Shown in pieces: positions 12,601 to 24,600 of a DNA stretch of 64,000 nucleotides. Below the pieces are notes generated by a model. That model saw only the letters and a program-made list of their open reading frames with translations, searched no databases and had not been told where the DNA came from. The DNA is from Gyrodactylus bullatarudis. Lineage: Eukaryota > Platyhelminthes > Monogenea > Gyrodactylidea > Gyrodactylidae. Location of the stretch: contig SSNU01000106.1 in assembly GCA_012064415.1 (NCBI GenBank), positions 248,001 through 312,000 of the forward strand, given 5' to 3'. Numbering within the stretch: the stretch's first letter is position 1; each line of letters opens with the position of its first letter. A program made the translations under genes and the position numbers.

Positions 12601-15600
12601 TAATAGCTATTTTTACAAAGTATACATATTTTTGTAACTTGATAAACAGAGTATCTCAAGTATCTTTCAGTACAAATCATCGCTGGAGAAAGTGTTGTCC
12701 AATAGAGGTAGATAAAAATTTGAAATCACTCGGGTCAAAGGAATCTTGATAGAAAATTTAATAGAGATGTGAAATCTATAAATACCAAGCGCTAAAATTG
12801 ATTCCTGATTGGGTATAACTACAAAACATAATCATTTAAATTGCCACCTTGAAGTTTTAGCGCCTTACTCTATTCCTCAGATATATGGTAGAACAACAAA
12901 TATATTGTTATATCGGTGCCTAAAACCGATATTAAAACAAATCGTAGAAGATGTTTTAGAGCATAGAGATTAAAACCTTTTGTTTAAAATATATTACTAT
13001 TATTCCCTTCTGAATATCACGTGTTTTTCATCATGGACCTTTTCCAAGATAATACTAGCTCGGACATCCGACATAACATGGCGACGAGGATGATTACGTT
13101 ACCCGAAGACGTGCAAGGAATTACCAGAGTCTTCAGACAATTCGAGGACGAATGCCTCGCTCACAACACTCGAACAGATTTAATAGCCGTGACATTCCGT
13201 GCAGCTTTGACCACCGAGAGCTACCGGACACTCGAAGAAATTGCATTTGACAAAATGTCTACAAATGACTATAAGAGTCTTAAAACAACAATCCTGGAGT
13301 ATTACAAAAATACCAGAAGACCTGTCGGAGAGTTAGCCAGTTTAATGAGGTTCACACAAGGCGATCTGTCGGAAGAAGAGTTCGTTAGAAAGGCCAGACA
13401 TATGTGTGAATCAGCGAAAGACAATATGACAGTGGCAGTCATATTAAACGGCCTGAATGATCGAAAAAAGGCTGAAAGCCTACTCCTAAATGCTAACGAG
13501 CCAGCCGTTACCAACATCAGAGAGCTGATTAAAACGAGGCAGACTCCAGTGGTCGCAAGAATCGGACATCCGAGCACCTCGTATCACAATTCTAAGTCTG
13601 ATATATTTTGCAATTACTGCAACAAGCGCGGACACACCGCTGACACGTGTTTCCTCAAAAGAAGGAACAGTGAAAAGTCAAAGCAAACCGCAAAAAGGTG
13701 CAGGGTTTGCAGGAGAGGCAATCATGCTGAAGATCAGTGCCGGCTGTTGAGAAATATAATCAATGACCAAGAAAATGGCAGGCGACAGAGATCTCCCTCG
13801 GTTGATTTAGATAAGTCGGACACTTAAATTCGATGAACTTCATTATCCTACATCTTATAAATGCATTCGCAAGTTTTTGAGTGTTGAGGGACATCCCGTT
13901 AAGTTTATTATTGAATCAGGAGCGGAAATCAGTACTATTACGTCAAAACTCCTACCAAAGCATCTAAAGCATAAAGTGAACAAAAACCACGAAACTTTTC
14001 TTTGTCTGTACAACAGTTCGCCCCTGAGTGTCCATGGCGCTGTCAAAGCTACCGTTTCCGGAAAGAAAACGAAGCACGCCAGCTGAGTTATTTGTCGTGG
14101 ACGATCGCCACGAGCCCCTCGCAGGGCTGGATCTCATCAAGGACCTCAAGTTTGCAGCTTTCTGCCGTAGCGTACACATTGAGGATAGCGGCATAACAGT
14201 GGAGTTCAAACTAAAGAGCAATATTCCCCCCGGCCTCGTATATCCGGCTAGGAGACTTCTATTTAGCATGAAGGAAATGGTGGAGGAGGAGTTGAATTAC
14301 CTATTATCCCAAGGTATCATTTTCAAGGTGGACAAGCCCCTAGTTGCAACCCCTATAGTCCCAGTCCCTAAAAAGGACGGGTCAAGTCGTCCACTGCGCA
14401 TCTGTGGAGACTACAGTTTGACTTTAAACAAAATTGTCGACGTATCCGGCTACACAATGCCGACGGCGCAAGAGATACTATTTGAGCTGGCCGATAGCAA
14501 GGTTTACTCAGTCTTGGATCTCTCGGATGCTTACCTGCAACTGAAACTCGCCCCCGAGAGCAAAAAATTCACAACCATATCTACACACATGGGGTATTTT
14601 GGCTACCATACCTTACAATTCGGCACCTCTTGCGCCCCGCAGATGTTTCAGGAAGTGATGGATAGGTGTCTGGTCAGAGACCCAGAAGTTAAAGCATCAG
14701 GTTACAAGGTTGCAGCGTACCAAGATGATATCATCATCGGAACTCGGACACCCGAGGAGCATAAAAAGGCTTTGGAATTGGTCAAGAGGAAATTAAAAAA
14801 CTTTAAGATAAACGACAGCAAATCCCAAATTGCTCAAAAAAGGGTAAACTACCTGGGGTACATTTGGGAAGACGGAAGTTTGAAAACGGACGAGTCCCGA
14901 ATTGAAAAGTTCAGAAATATCCAATCTCCCCAGTCAGCTAAAGATCTTAATGTACTGTTAGCCTCAATCAGACATTATGCGAAGTTCTGCCCATCCTTCT
15001 CTATAGTGACAAGCCCTATGTACAATCTCCTCAGAAAAGGGGTAGAATGGAACTGGACATCCAGACTTGAAGGTGATCTAAGACGACTAATCGAGTCTAT
15101 GAGCAACGGAACACTAGTGCACTACGACACTAGGAAAGCACTTTTCGTGACCTCAGATGCCTCTCAAAAAGGGTTGGGCTACGTGCTATCACATGATGCG
15201 TCAATGATGGAAATCATCGCAGTGGGTGGAAAGAAATTAAAACCCGCTGAAGAAAACTACTCAAATCTAGAGAGAGAAGCACTGGGTGTGGTATCAGCCG
15301 TTGAACATTTCCACAGGTATCTTTTCGGGCGGACATTCCGCATCAGAACGGACATGAAACCGTTGGAATTTATTATGAAACCTGGTGTCGAGTCAAAAAT
15401 CTCGACGGACAGGATCAGCAGGTGGAAGCTAAAACTGTCCCAGTATGATTACAGTATAGAGCATGTAAAAGGGGTGGACAACCACTTACCTGACCTAATT
15501 TCGCGCCTCGGGGGCGGTGAGCCAAATGACGGAGTCGGACCAGTTCAAAAGCCGGTAATAGCCGTGATAAGCACGGAAGCCGACTCGGTAATCGAGAAAG

Positions 15601-18600
15601 TCAAGACCTACGTCAAAAAAGGATGGCCGAGAAGGGTACCTACCGAAATCACCAGGTACAAATCAGTGGCCAATGAGTTAAAAGTTACAGACAATGATCT
15701 TATGAGAGGTATGCGTTTTGTTCCCCCTCACAAGGAGAGACAGTCTTTTCTTGATAAAGCCCACCTCGGACATCCAGGTATGGTATTGATGAAGCAACGC
15801 ATGAAAGGGAGACTGTGGTGGCCAGGCATGGACAAAGATATAGACAAGTTCGTGGCAAGCTGCTCGGTGTGCTGCACCACGGCAAAGAAACAGCACTCTA
15901 AGGATCTGCTAGCTTGGCCTGAATGCGAGGAGCCATTGGAAAGAGTTCACGTGGACATTGCCACCTGGAGCTCGAGGAGAATATTAGTAGCCGTGGATGC
16001 TTACTCAGGATATGTTTACGCGAAAGAAGTGCCCAAACTTTCGGCGAGTTGCTACGATAACGCTTTATCAGAATTTGTCTCCTATTTCGGTCCTCCGAAG
16101 AGTGTGGTGGCCGACAACGGCACCAATTTTAAATCAGCAGAAACACTGAAACTTTACAAGTCTCTGGGAATCCAGCCCATCTTCACTCCTCCTGGACATC
16201 ACCAGTCAAATGGCCTGGTAGAGAGAGCCAACCAGGACCTAAAAAGGTATCTAGAGAAAATGTGGATAGCGGAGTCTCGTGATCTGAAAAGCAATCTTAT
16301 AAGTTTCATGAGACATAAGAATTTCAATGAGACAGCCAAAGGTCATGTCCCGGCCAGGTTGTTCCTGTCCCGGAACGTCCCGAATGTGGTAGAGATGGCC
16401 GTTCAAGAGCGAAAGTGGGAGCCGGTGTATATTCAACCGGAAAAAGGCCCAGCGGTCGAGGCTACCGCTTACCAAAGTTCAAGCAACATCTGGACAGACC
16501 AGTGTGGACGAACAGCCCACTCTAGCGATGTGCAACTACGATGCCCAATGCCCAGCGATCCGGTAAACGTAGGCGACCGGGGGGAGGACACCACGTCCAG
16601 CGACGAGGCCATTCAGATTCCAACGGAAACTCGGAGCGACTCTACCCCTCAAGAGGTCAGAAGGTCAGAAAGAATTAAATACGAGCCGGCCTACCTAGGA
16701 GACTACGTAAGACGTCTCAAGAAGCCCTGAGGGGGAAGTGTTATATCGGTGCCTAAAACCGATATTAAAACAAATCGTAGAAGATGTTTTAGAGCATAGA
16801 GATTAAAACCTTTTGTTTAAAATATATTACTATTATTCCCTTCTGAATATCACGTATTTTTCATCATGGACCTTTTCCAAGATAATACTAGCTCGGACAT
16901 TCGACATAACATATATATAAAAAGAATCTCTCCAATGAGAGATATGAAGGGTTGAGAAAAATAAGAAATTTTTTCAAAATTTTAGTTAGCGCCATTTTTG
17001 TGAATTAAAATGCGCTTCAAACGAGAGGCCTGTCAGTATAAATAATGAGAATCATCCAAATTTATCGTGAAATATTAATTTATCAGTTGATAATTTGAAT
17101 CTAGGATTTTAATACAAGGTATAAAGTTGTTCAGGAAATAGTCTTCGCCTTAGATTTGATGCTGCCGTTGAAAAAACGATTTGCTCATTTATTTTTTTAT
17201 TGCAAACCAAATAAAAGATATTTTGGAAAGAGGGGTAGATTAAGATCAATTAAGGAAGAAAATTTTTTTTTTCGATCAAGGTTTTTTTATATCAAAACCA
17301 ATAAGGAACATAAATACTTTTCAAATTTTTTTAGAACCACGCTATTAAAACAGATAACTTACCAGTATTAAAAATGGCAGACCTTTCTAGTGACTCTTGC
17401 GTCAAAAAATTGTTCTTTAAGGGCTCCTCTTGTTTAATTGGTGTTGAGGTAACTTTTGGTTCGTGAATTTCCGGTGTTTCTGGCGGCCTCGATCTTAACT
17501 TTGGGTCTGTCTTCAGGGGAACCTTAGATAATGAATCAATTAAAATTTGCTTCAATTGATTTAAACTCAAATTTAAACTAAAATTAGTTCGTTTAAATAA
17601 TATAATCAAGTTACATATTTGTATCATATATCATGTAAAAAGAGTTGTTTGTTCTAAATCATGCTTTTGTTCTGTACGATAGAAACTTGAACACATTGTG
17701 CTCGAATGAAAGGGGTATGAAAAAAAAATTCTAAAAAAGTTTTTTTTAATGAAAAAATGGCCATTTTTTATTTCCCGATATGGCGCCAAAATCCCATTTT
17801 TTCTAAATTTGAACCGAAAATTTTTAATAATTTGAAAGTTCGAGGTTGATTAAAAGAGGTTTTTCAGGATCAAGATTAGATAATAAAGTTGAATAGCACC
17901 GTCAAATTACCCACAGTTACCCCATTTTCGAGGAATTTTAAACAATCGAAATTTCATTGATTTTCAAGTAATGAAAATGATCAAAAAATTGAAATTCAGC
18001 TTTTAAACGATATTAAGGCTATGCATCAGATAAGATTCAGTTGAATTGATTTTCTTGTCTAATCCTGTTTCTGAACAACCTCCAACTTTCAAATTATTAA
18101 AAATTTTCGGTTCAAATTTAGAAAAAATGGGATTTTGGCGCCATATCGAGAATTAAAAAATGGCAATTTTTTCATTAAAAAATTTTTTTAGAATTTTTTT
18201 TTCAACTGGTTGAAGTGGGGAAGATGAGTAGTATTCCAAAAAATCATCAAAAAAATTCGAATTCTTGATGAAAACATCGAGATTTCTGTAAAAATCATAG
18301 ATTCCCAACTTCATATCAACCAACTTTATATGGTTGATACGATAAAATTACCTTCTTCGTGTCAAATTTTCTCCTATTTGAGATATCCAGGAGTGGTACC
18401 ACTGTTGAATGAGTATCATGTGATGAATCACTCTGGTCTGATTCGTCCTCTTCATAGATCATAGCTTTATTGATGTGAGTCTTTTTCGGGGAATGATGTT
18501 CATAGGCTGCTGAACTATTCGACGTTGGCGGACGAGACTCCTCAACCGAAGATTCGTGTTTTCTACTTGTCTCATGAGTTTCATCACTATGATCTGAGAG

Positions 18601-21600
18601 ACCTATAATTTTAAAACGTTCTTATTGATTCTCATATTGATTCGAAATTTGATTTTTGAAATAAAAAGAAGATTTTCAATCACTAATCTATGTAACAGCA
18701 CCGTTACTATTCCTATCGACTTTCAATTCATCACACTACTTAATAGTAACAATCCTTATTAACCGAAAAGAAAAAAGTATCTAATTGAACCAATGAAAAC
18801 AAAGAATGTTTATCTAATTGAATCGGTTCAAATCGAAACTGTCTTTTCCAGGCTTGAGAATAAATTAGAGGACTGAAAAAATTCTTACCCAAATCAGAGT
18901 CACTGGATGATAAACTCTCATCAGATTCATGAGGATTGTACCCTTTTTCAACGACGCGATCCATGAATTTCTGACTAAGATAGAGAGGTCGATAGAAGTC
19001 TCCGATCATTTCACCCAGAATCTTTCCAATATCCCTTAACATGACCCAATCCATTTTATAAGTACGCTTACGCTCCCATATTTGCTGAATTATTTCCGCT
19101 TTGGAGTCCTAAATAATGTATCAAATTACAGTTATAATTCTGAGCATTAAAGAGCTTTTTTTATCGATCAAAAAATGAAAATATAAAGCTTTACTCTGAT
19201 TGGCTAATCAAGATATTTATTTAACAATGACCAAAAAATTGCATATTTTAAATAATTCGAATTTTAATGCAGGAATTTCGTTTTAAAAAACAAATTCTAT
19301 TCTACCGTTTATGCTTAACCCTTAAATTTTTTTTTCATGACTCGCATTCAAGTTTCTGTTTATCCTTGGGTTTGATAATACGCTGATTACTAATCTACAG
19401 GTGTTTCAATGCAATTAACTTTAGTTCTGGAGTTATCGATCAAACATTGGGTCATTTTTTGTTCCAAAAACACGCTATGTTTGTAGTTCTAGCAGATAGA
19501 GTTCTGGCGATTGCATTACTTGAATTCTACAGGTATGATAAAAGTTTAAAAAATCATCTTTCTTTGAATTATTATACAGCACGAGTTTGGCAAATGACAA
19601 AGCTGAGATTTTTCAGTCAGCCAATCATTTTACCAAGATCAGTAAGTTGTATTTTATTGCTAAATACACTTTGTTAATCTGGAAACTTAAGAATACTTAT
19701 TTTCAAAGTTTAAAAATACATATTTTGTTTTTCGGGGATATATTGACAACTAAAAACATACCTCCATCTCAAGGGACTTTGTATACAAATATTCAAGAAC
19801 ATGAACACTCAAAAATTCTTCCAGGTTGAAGCCCTGATCAATTAAAAGGGAAACAAAGTCATCTTGATTATTCAAGATGACATCTATCATGTAATTGTCT
19901 AGTTCATTCTTTTTCCATCGACGTCCTTCGAGGAATATTTTCTCCTTTGCAATATCAGCCCTTTTCAACTTGATGGCGATCTCCAGTTGTTCCAAATTCA
20001 ATCGATCCGACGGAGTGTCGAGGCCAGCTAAATATTTTATATTTATTAATTATTATTTTCAATCGCCAATGAAATTTAAGGAACTATGAACTAATGAAGA
20101 TAAAGCGTGAAACTCACCAGAACTCAGTAGAGCTGAGATAAGGACACTATCCAAGTCAGAGTCATCAACATCACAAAATGACAGTAAATGTTGATTCTTT
20201 TCTAGTAAATCTTTTATCTTGTTGATTTCACCCATGTATTCGGCTAGATTAATATCTTCTTCTGTAGGCTCCTCTTTTTTTTCATTTTCCCTTTCATCTT
20301 CGTTCTTTTCATTTGTTGATTTCTTTGGGGCCTCTTTTAGATCATCTGCCTCCCAGCACTCTTTTATAATACTTGCTATCCTAAAAGAGATGGAATCATT
20401 CAAATTCTAAAAAAAATCAATTCGCCCAAAATTAGGCAATTTTTAGAATTTCAAAAATTTGAAGCAATTCAGTGCAAATATTTCGGATCATCAATAGACA
20501 AGGAATACGAATTTGGCAAAAGAGGTTGAGTGAACTCGCCATCTTCAGGAGATTTCTAAATTTTGGATCATGACGAATTTCTGTGAACTTTTGGGGCATT
20601 TTCGAAATTCCGAAAATGGCCATATTTTTTCAGATGGAATATTTTAACCACTTATTGGCTCATTTTATAATGAGATCCAAATAGTTTTCGTTCAGGACTA
20701 TGAAAAATATTGAATTTTTAGCAACTATGGTAAATTCTTATTTTCATGTCAACTGGCTTTAGCAGTATATTTTTGGTACAACATCTGAAAACAAAAGAAA
20801 AGCACTACAGTGTAGTGACTACACTAAAGAATATGGCAATGGCTCTAAAACCTATCAACAACATCAAAAATACAGACATCTGATTACTTGTAATTAATCT
20901 CTTCTTCTTCGAGTTCTTCATCGAGGTTCATAGTCAAATTGAAAAAATCCATTACTTGTGAAATTATATCAGCGGCACCTCCAGAACCCTTTTTAAAATC
21001 AATAGAGTCTTGTTTAATACCAGAGGCATGTTCTCAAATCGAGGGTAGTTTACTTTTTGAAAGTAATTTTCGAAAATTATATCATCAGAGTTATTACTGA
21101 TTACTATAACAATCACTATAATTTTTATAATCCTTATTCTTTAAGAAATACTACACCTTTCTCTCCCCCTTCTTTTTCTACAGATAGAACAATAAAAGCC
21201 AGAAGACAATATAGTCAAGCGAACAACGTTATAGTCGACTTTTTCAGAATCTACAATTGTTATATATCATCATTAGAACTACCTTTAAAATTTTTATCAA
21301 AAGTTCTAGCTAGGAAAAAATTTTGTAATTTTCAAAAAATAGTGTCCCTAGTGTTGACATTCTCGCACACCAAAATTGATGCACAACTGAACCTTTTACT
21401 TTCTAAATGAGTTTTCATTGATGAATTATTGAGAGAATGACTCACTCTGACAATAATCAGAGGACATCTGTTGTACTTAACAGAAAGATAAATTTGGTGA
21501 ATAGCCAAGTTATCACCACCATAGAGGATGCTACAAATTGGAATTCGATTTGTCAACTCAGCTGAACCTCCAGTAAGATTACCTCCATATGGATTTTGCG

Positions 21601-24600
21601 AGTCTCTACGACTCCCGCGTCGACTATCCACTAATGGTACCAGCTCAATGTCTGGATTAAAGCTTGACTTTCTTCTCTCAGCGTTTACGCCCTGTGTTCC
21701 GTCTTCATCATTCTTTTCTACTTCTGGCTCAATTATTAGAGGCAAATTAGTCTTTATATTTTTTTCGAGAGACTCTCGGTGTTCTTGGCCAAAACCTGGC
21801 TGATGATTGTCATTCTAAATAAAAAATACATTTTGAGACATTAATTGCCTTATTTTCTCGAAAATATTCTGAGGGCGCTGACTAATGGTCATGCTTGTGG
21901 TTAGAACGACGAAAGTGGTTATTTAGGTTAATAAAAGTACAATGCTATATGTATGTACCTATATTTATAACTACTATTGATCAAGACAACCCTTTCGTGT
22001 TCTTGTGATAAATATATATATATTACTTCTCAAGTCGGTGTAAGGTCTGAAGAGAGCCGATGAAAATAAAAGTTTTTATTCACCTAAATAACCACTTTCG
22101 TCGTTCTCACTACAAGCATGACCAATAGTCAGCGCCCTCAGAAAAATACATTGTAATTCTTTAGTCTAAGCGATTCTTGAACTTAATTATACGATAATTA
22201 ATTTGATTAACATTAGGAAGAATACTGAATATCGAGCACCTTTTTGGGATTAATAAAATTATTTCGGCGGATATTAAAAATAAATTGGGATGATGCAACA
22301 GCCTCTTCCTAATATGAAAGAGAGAAAATTCAAAGTGGAAACTAATCACAGCAAAATATTAAAATCATCTACAAAATTTGAGATTCTGGTAGCAAAATAT
22401 TATGTCTGGAATTGTAGGATTTGGCCGACAAACAAACTGAATTTCTATTGCTCTATTACAATAATGATGTAATTTTGATAATCACAAGACGTAGAATTCA
22501 AATTTTGCCATAGCGGTTAGGAGAAAAAGTTATATTCTGAATTATTTTCTTCAGTCTTTAATTCTTCGAAATCTTAAAAAAATAGCCTTGTTATTTGGCT
22601 TATTTCCTTATATAATTATATACGGCATCCAAAACTATCTTGACTATCTAGAGAAAAATATTGAGATTCTTGAAAAAGGTCAACTAGCTCTATGGTTACG
22701 AAAAACAGGTTTATATAGACACCTTACATTTATTTGTAAACCTAACCTTTTTCCATTCGCAAATTGCCCTTTCAAAACTAATCCTTGTTTTGATGTAGAG
22801 TTCACTATATTCTCGTACAGATAGATCTTTCTTCTTATCGAAAATCAAGGAAAAATTACAATTTCGATCAAGGCGAACCTTGTTCTCTTCATTGACGAAT
22901 ATTCCATTTTTTTCGGGGAAATCTTTCGAGAAACCAGATGAGGAGAATTTCAACCTTTGAGTCTTTATCATTGCGATTATTTTTTCATCAAGATCTGTCT
23001 CGATTGATGGATAACTGACCAAATCTTTATTCTGAAATTAGAAGAAATAAATTGTCTGTACTAATCGTTAGAAATCAGAATAAAAAAAAAAATAAAAAAT
23101 TATTCATACAATCTTCAACTACCCTGGCCGATATGAGCTTTTTCACTTTTCTCTCCATTTTTGCTATTTATTGGAGAGTTTTGGTGTTTTTTCAGCTCAT
23201 ATTTTATTCTATTTATTTTCCTTCTTTTACTATTTCTTTGAGAATTTGTAAATTATTATATTCATTGACCTTTTTAAATTATATCATTTTAGAAATGCTT
23301 TTCGTCAAATTTCTATGGTTTGTAAATAGACCAATTATAATTGGTTAAAATAGGCCCTTCGATGAAAAAATTGTTAACTTGATTGAGCAAATCTTTTTGT
23401 TATTAGAGATATTTTTAAGCGCTTAAAAATAATTTCGTAATTTCATTGTAATTCAGATTCTACCTCTGACAACACTGCTATTTTGAATAGTACGCGAATA
23501 AAAACAACAGCAAGAATTAAATAAATCAAATCAAATACAAGCATAGGTTCAAAATTATGGATGTGTTAAATTAGAATAGTATTAAAATGAAAAAAAAACA
23601 ATATTAGGAGATAGAAAACGATTTTAATCTCTTTCTAAAAATACTATATTTTTCTGAAGGATTTCATTCAGATTTAATAAGAAATTAACTTGAGAAATTT
23701 CATCTCCCACCAAAAAGAAATTAAGGCTTTTTTTGACTTTTTGAGTGATAATAAGACTTACTTTACGATAATTTTGGAAAAAATGTTGAAGAATTCGAGA
23801 TAACTTACTGATTTGAGGGCTACGTTAAAGTTATCAAAATGTTCAATTCTCAGAGATGAAACGACTCCAAATGCCTGCATTGAATCTCCGCCATAAGCCT
23901 CAGTATAATCTCGACAAGCCTCGGAAGCGATCTTGCCAACTCCGACATCAAGGCCATCGCAGATAACCCAACAACCGGCACCCTCAGCTGCTTTCCATAG
24001 GCCTTTCTTCAAGGTTATTTTGAACTGTTTCGTCAATTCGATACAACTGCCATGCATTGATATGATGAGAACAGGATCCTGAACTCGCCACTTATTCTGG
24101 AGGAGGATTCGATGCTGACTATCAGTGATAACCTCAGATGTTCTAGTAAACTAAGATGAGCAACATCAAATCAATATTTCCAATTCTTGCTTCTAATTCA
24201 AGAAATACAGGGGGAGGGCATAAATGCCCATGTTAAAGTCTACACTAGACATATTGGGAAAGAATGAATCAGAACATTTTGTCAGATTGAAGTTTAAAAA
24301 TTGAATTTTAATTTAAAAATCGAAAATGACCATGACAGAACTTTGAACACCTATAAATTCCTTGTAATGTTCTACTGAGCATTTTGAATTTACAAGATGA
24401 TTCAGTATTTCATCAGCTTTCTAGTGGTATGAATTTTACTTCAATATTTTACAATTTTTTAAATGTAATTTTAAGTTATTTCACGAAAAGGTTTATATCA
24501 TTTGATACAGAAGAATTTTTTTTATTGGAACACGAGTAATTACTAATACCCCCCCTAATTAAGTATTATTTATCTCGACCAATCAAAATGCAGCAAGTGA

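Larger units (their letters stand above)
12906..16911 (+). mobile_element. Mag-like Ty3/gypsy LTR retrotransposon in TRPM intron 10
   Basis: A 4006-bp element with two 173-bp LTRs (TGTTAT...ATAACA), a 5-bp target duplication TATAT (12901-12905 and 16912-16916), a primer-binding site, a polypurine tract, gag, protease, RT, RNase H and integrase in that order. It is inserted antisense to the channel gene between exons 10 and 11, in a 4.9-kb intron. The LTRs differ at two positions only (13023/16856 and 13068/16901), so the insertion is fairly recent. The interior is clearly richer in G+C than the flanks. Pol is split between frames and the protease aspartate is replaced by glutamate, so this copy is probably inactive. 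Short LTRs, a tRNA-Ser primer and two Gag zinc knuckles fit the Mag clade as I know it; clade placement is inference. Confidence 0.95.

Noticed and set aside
23097..23348. 98-codon hydrophobic frame, plus strand
   Set aside because: Overlaps dispersed repeat R3; the second copy at 36700 breaks the frame, so it is not a gene.
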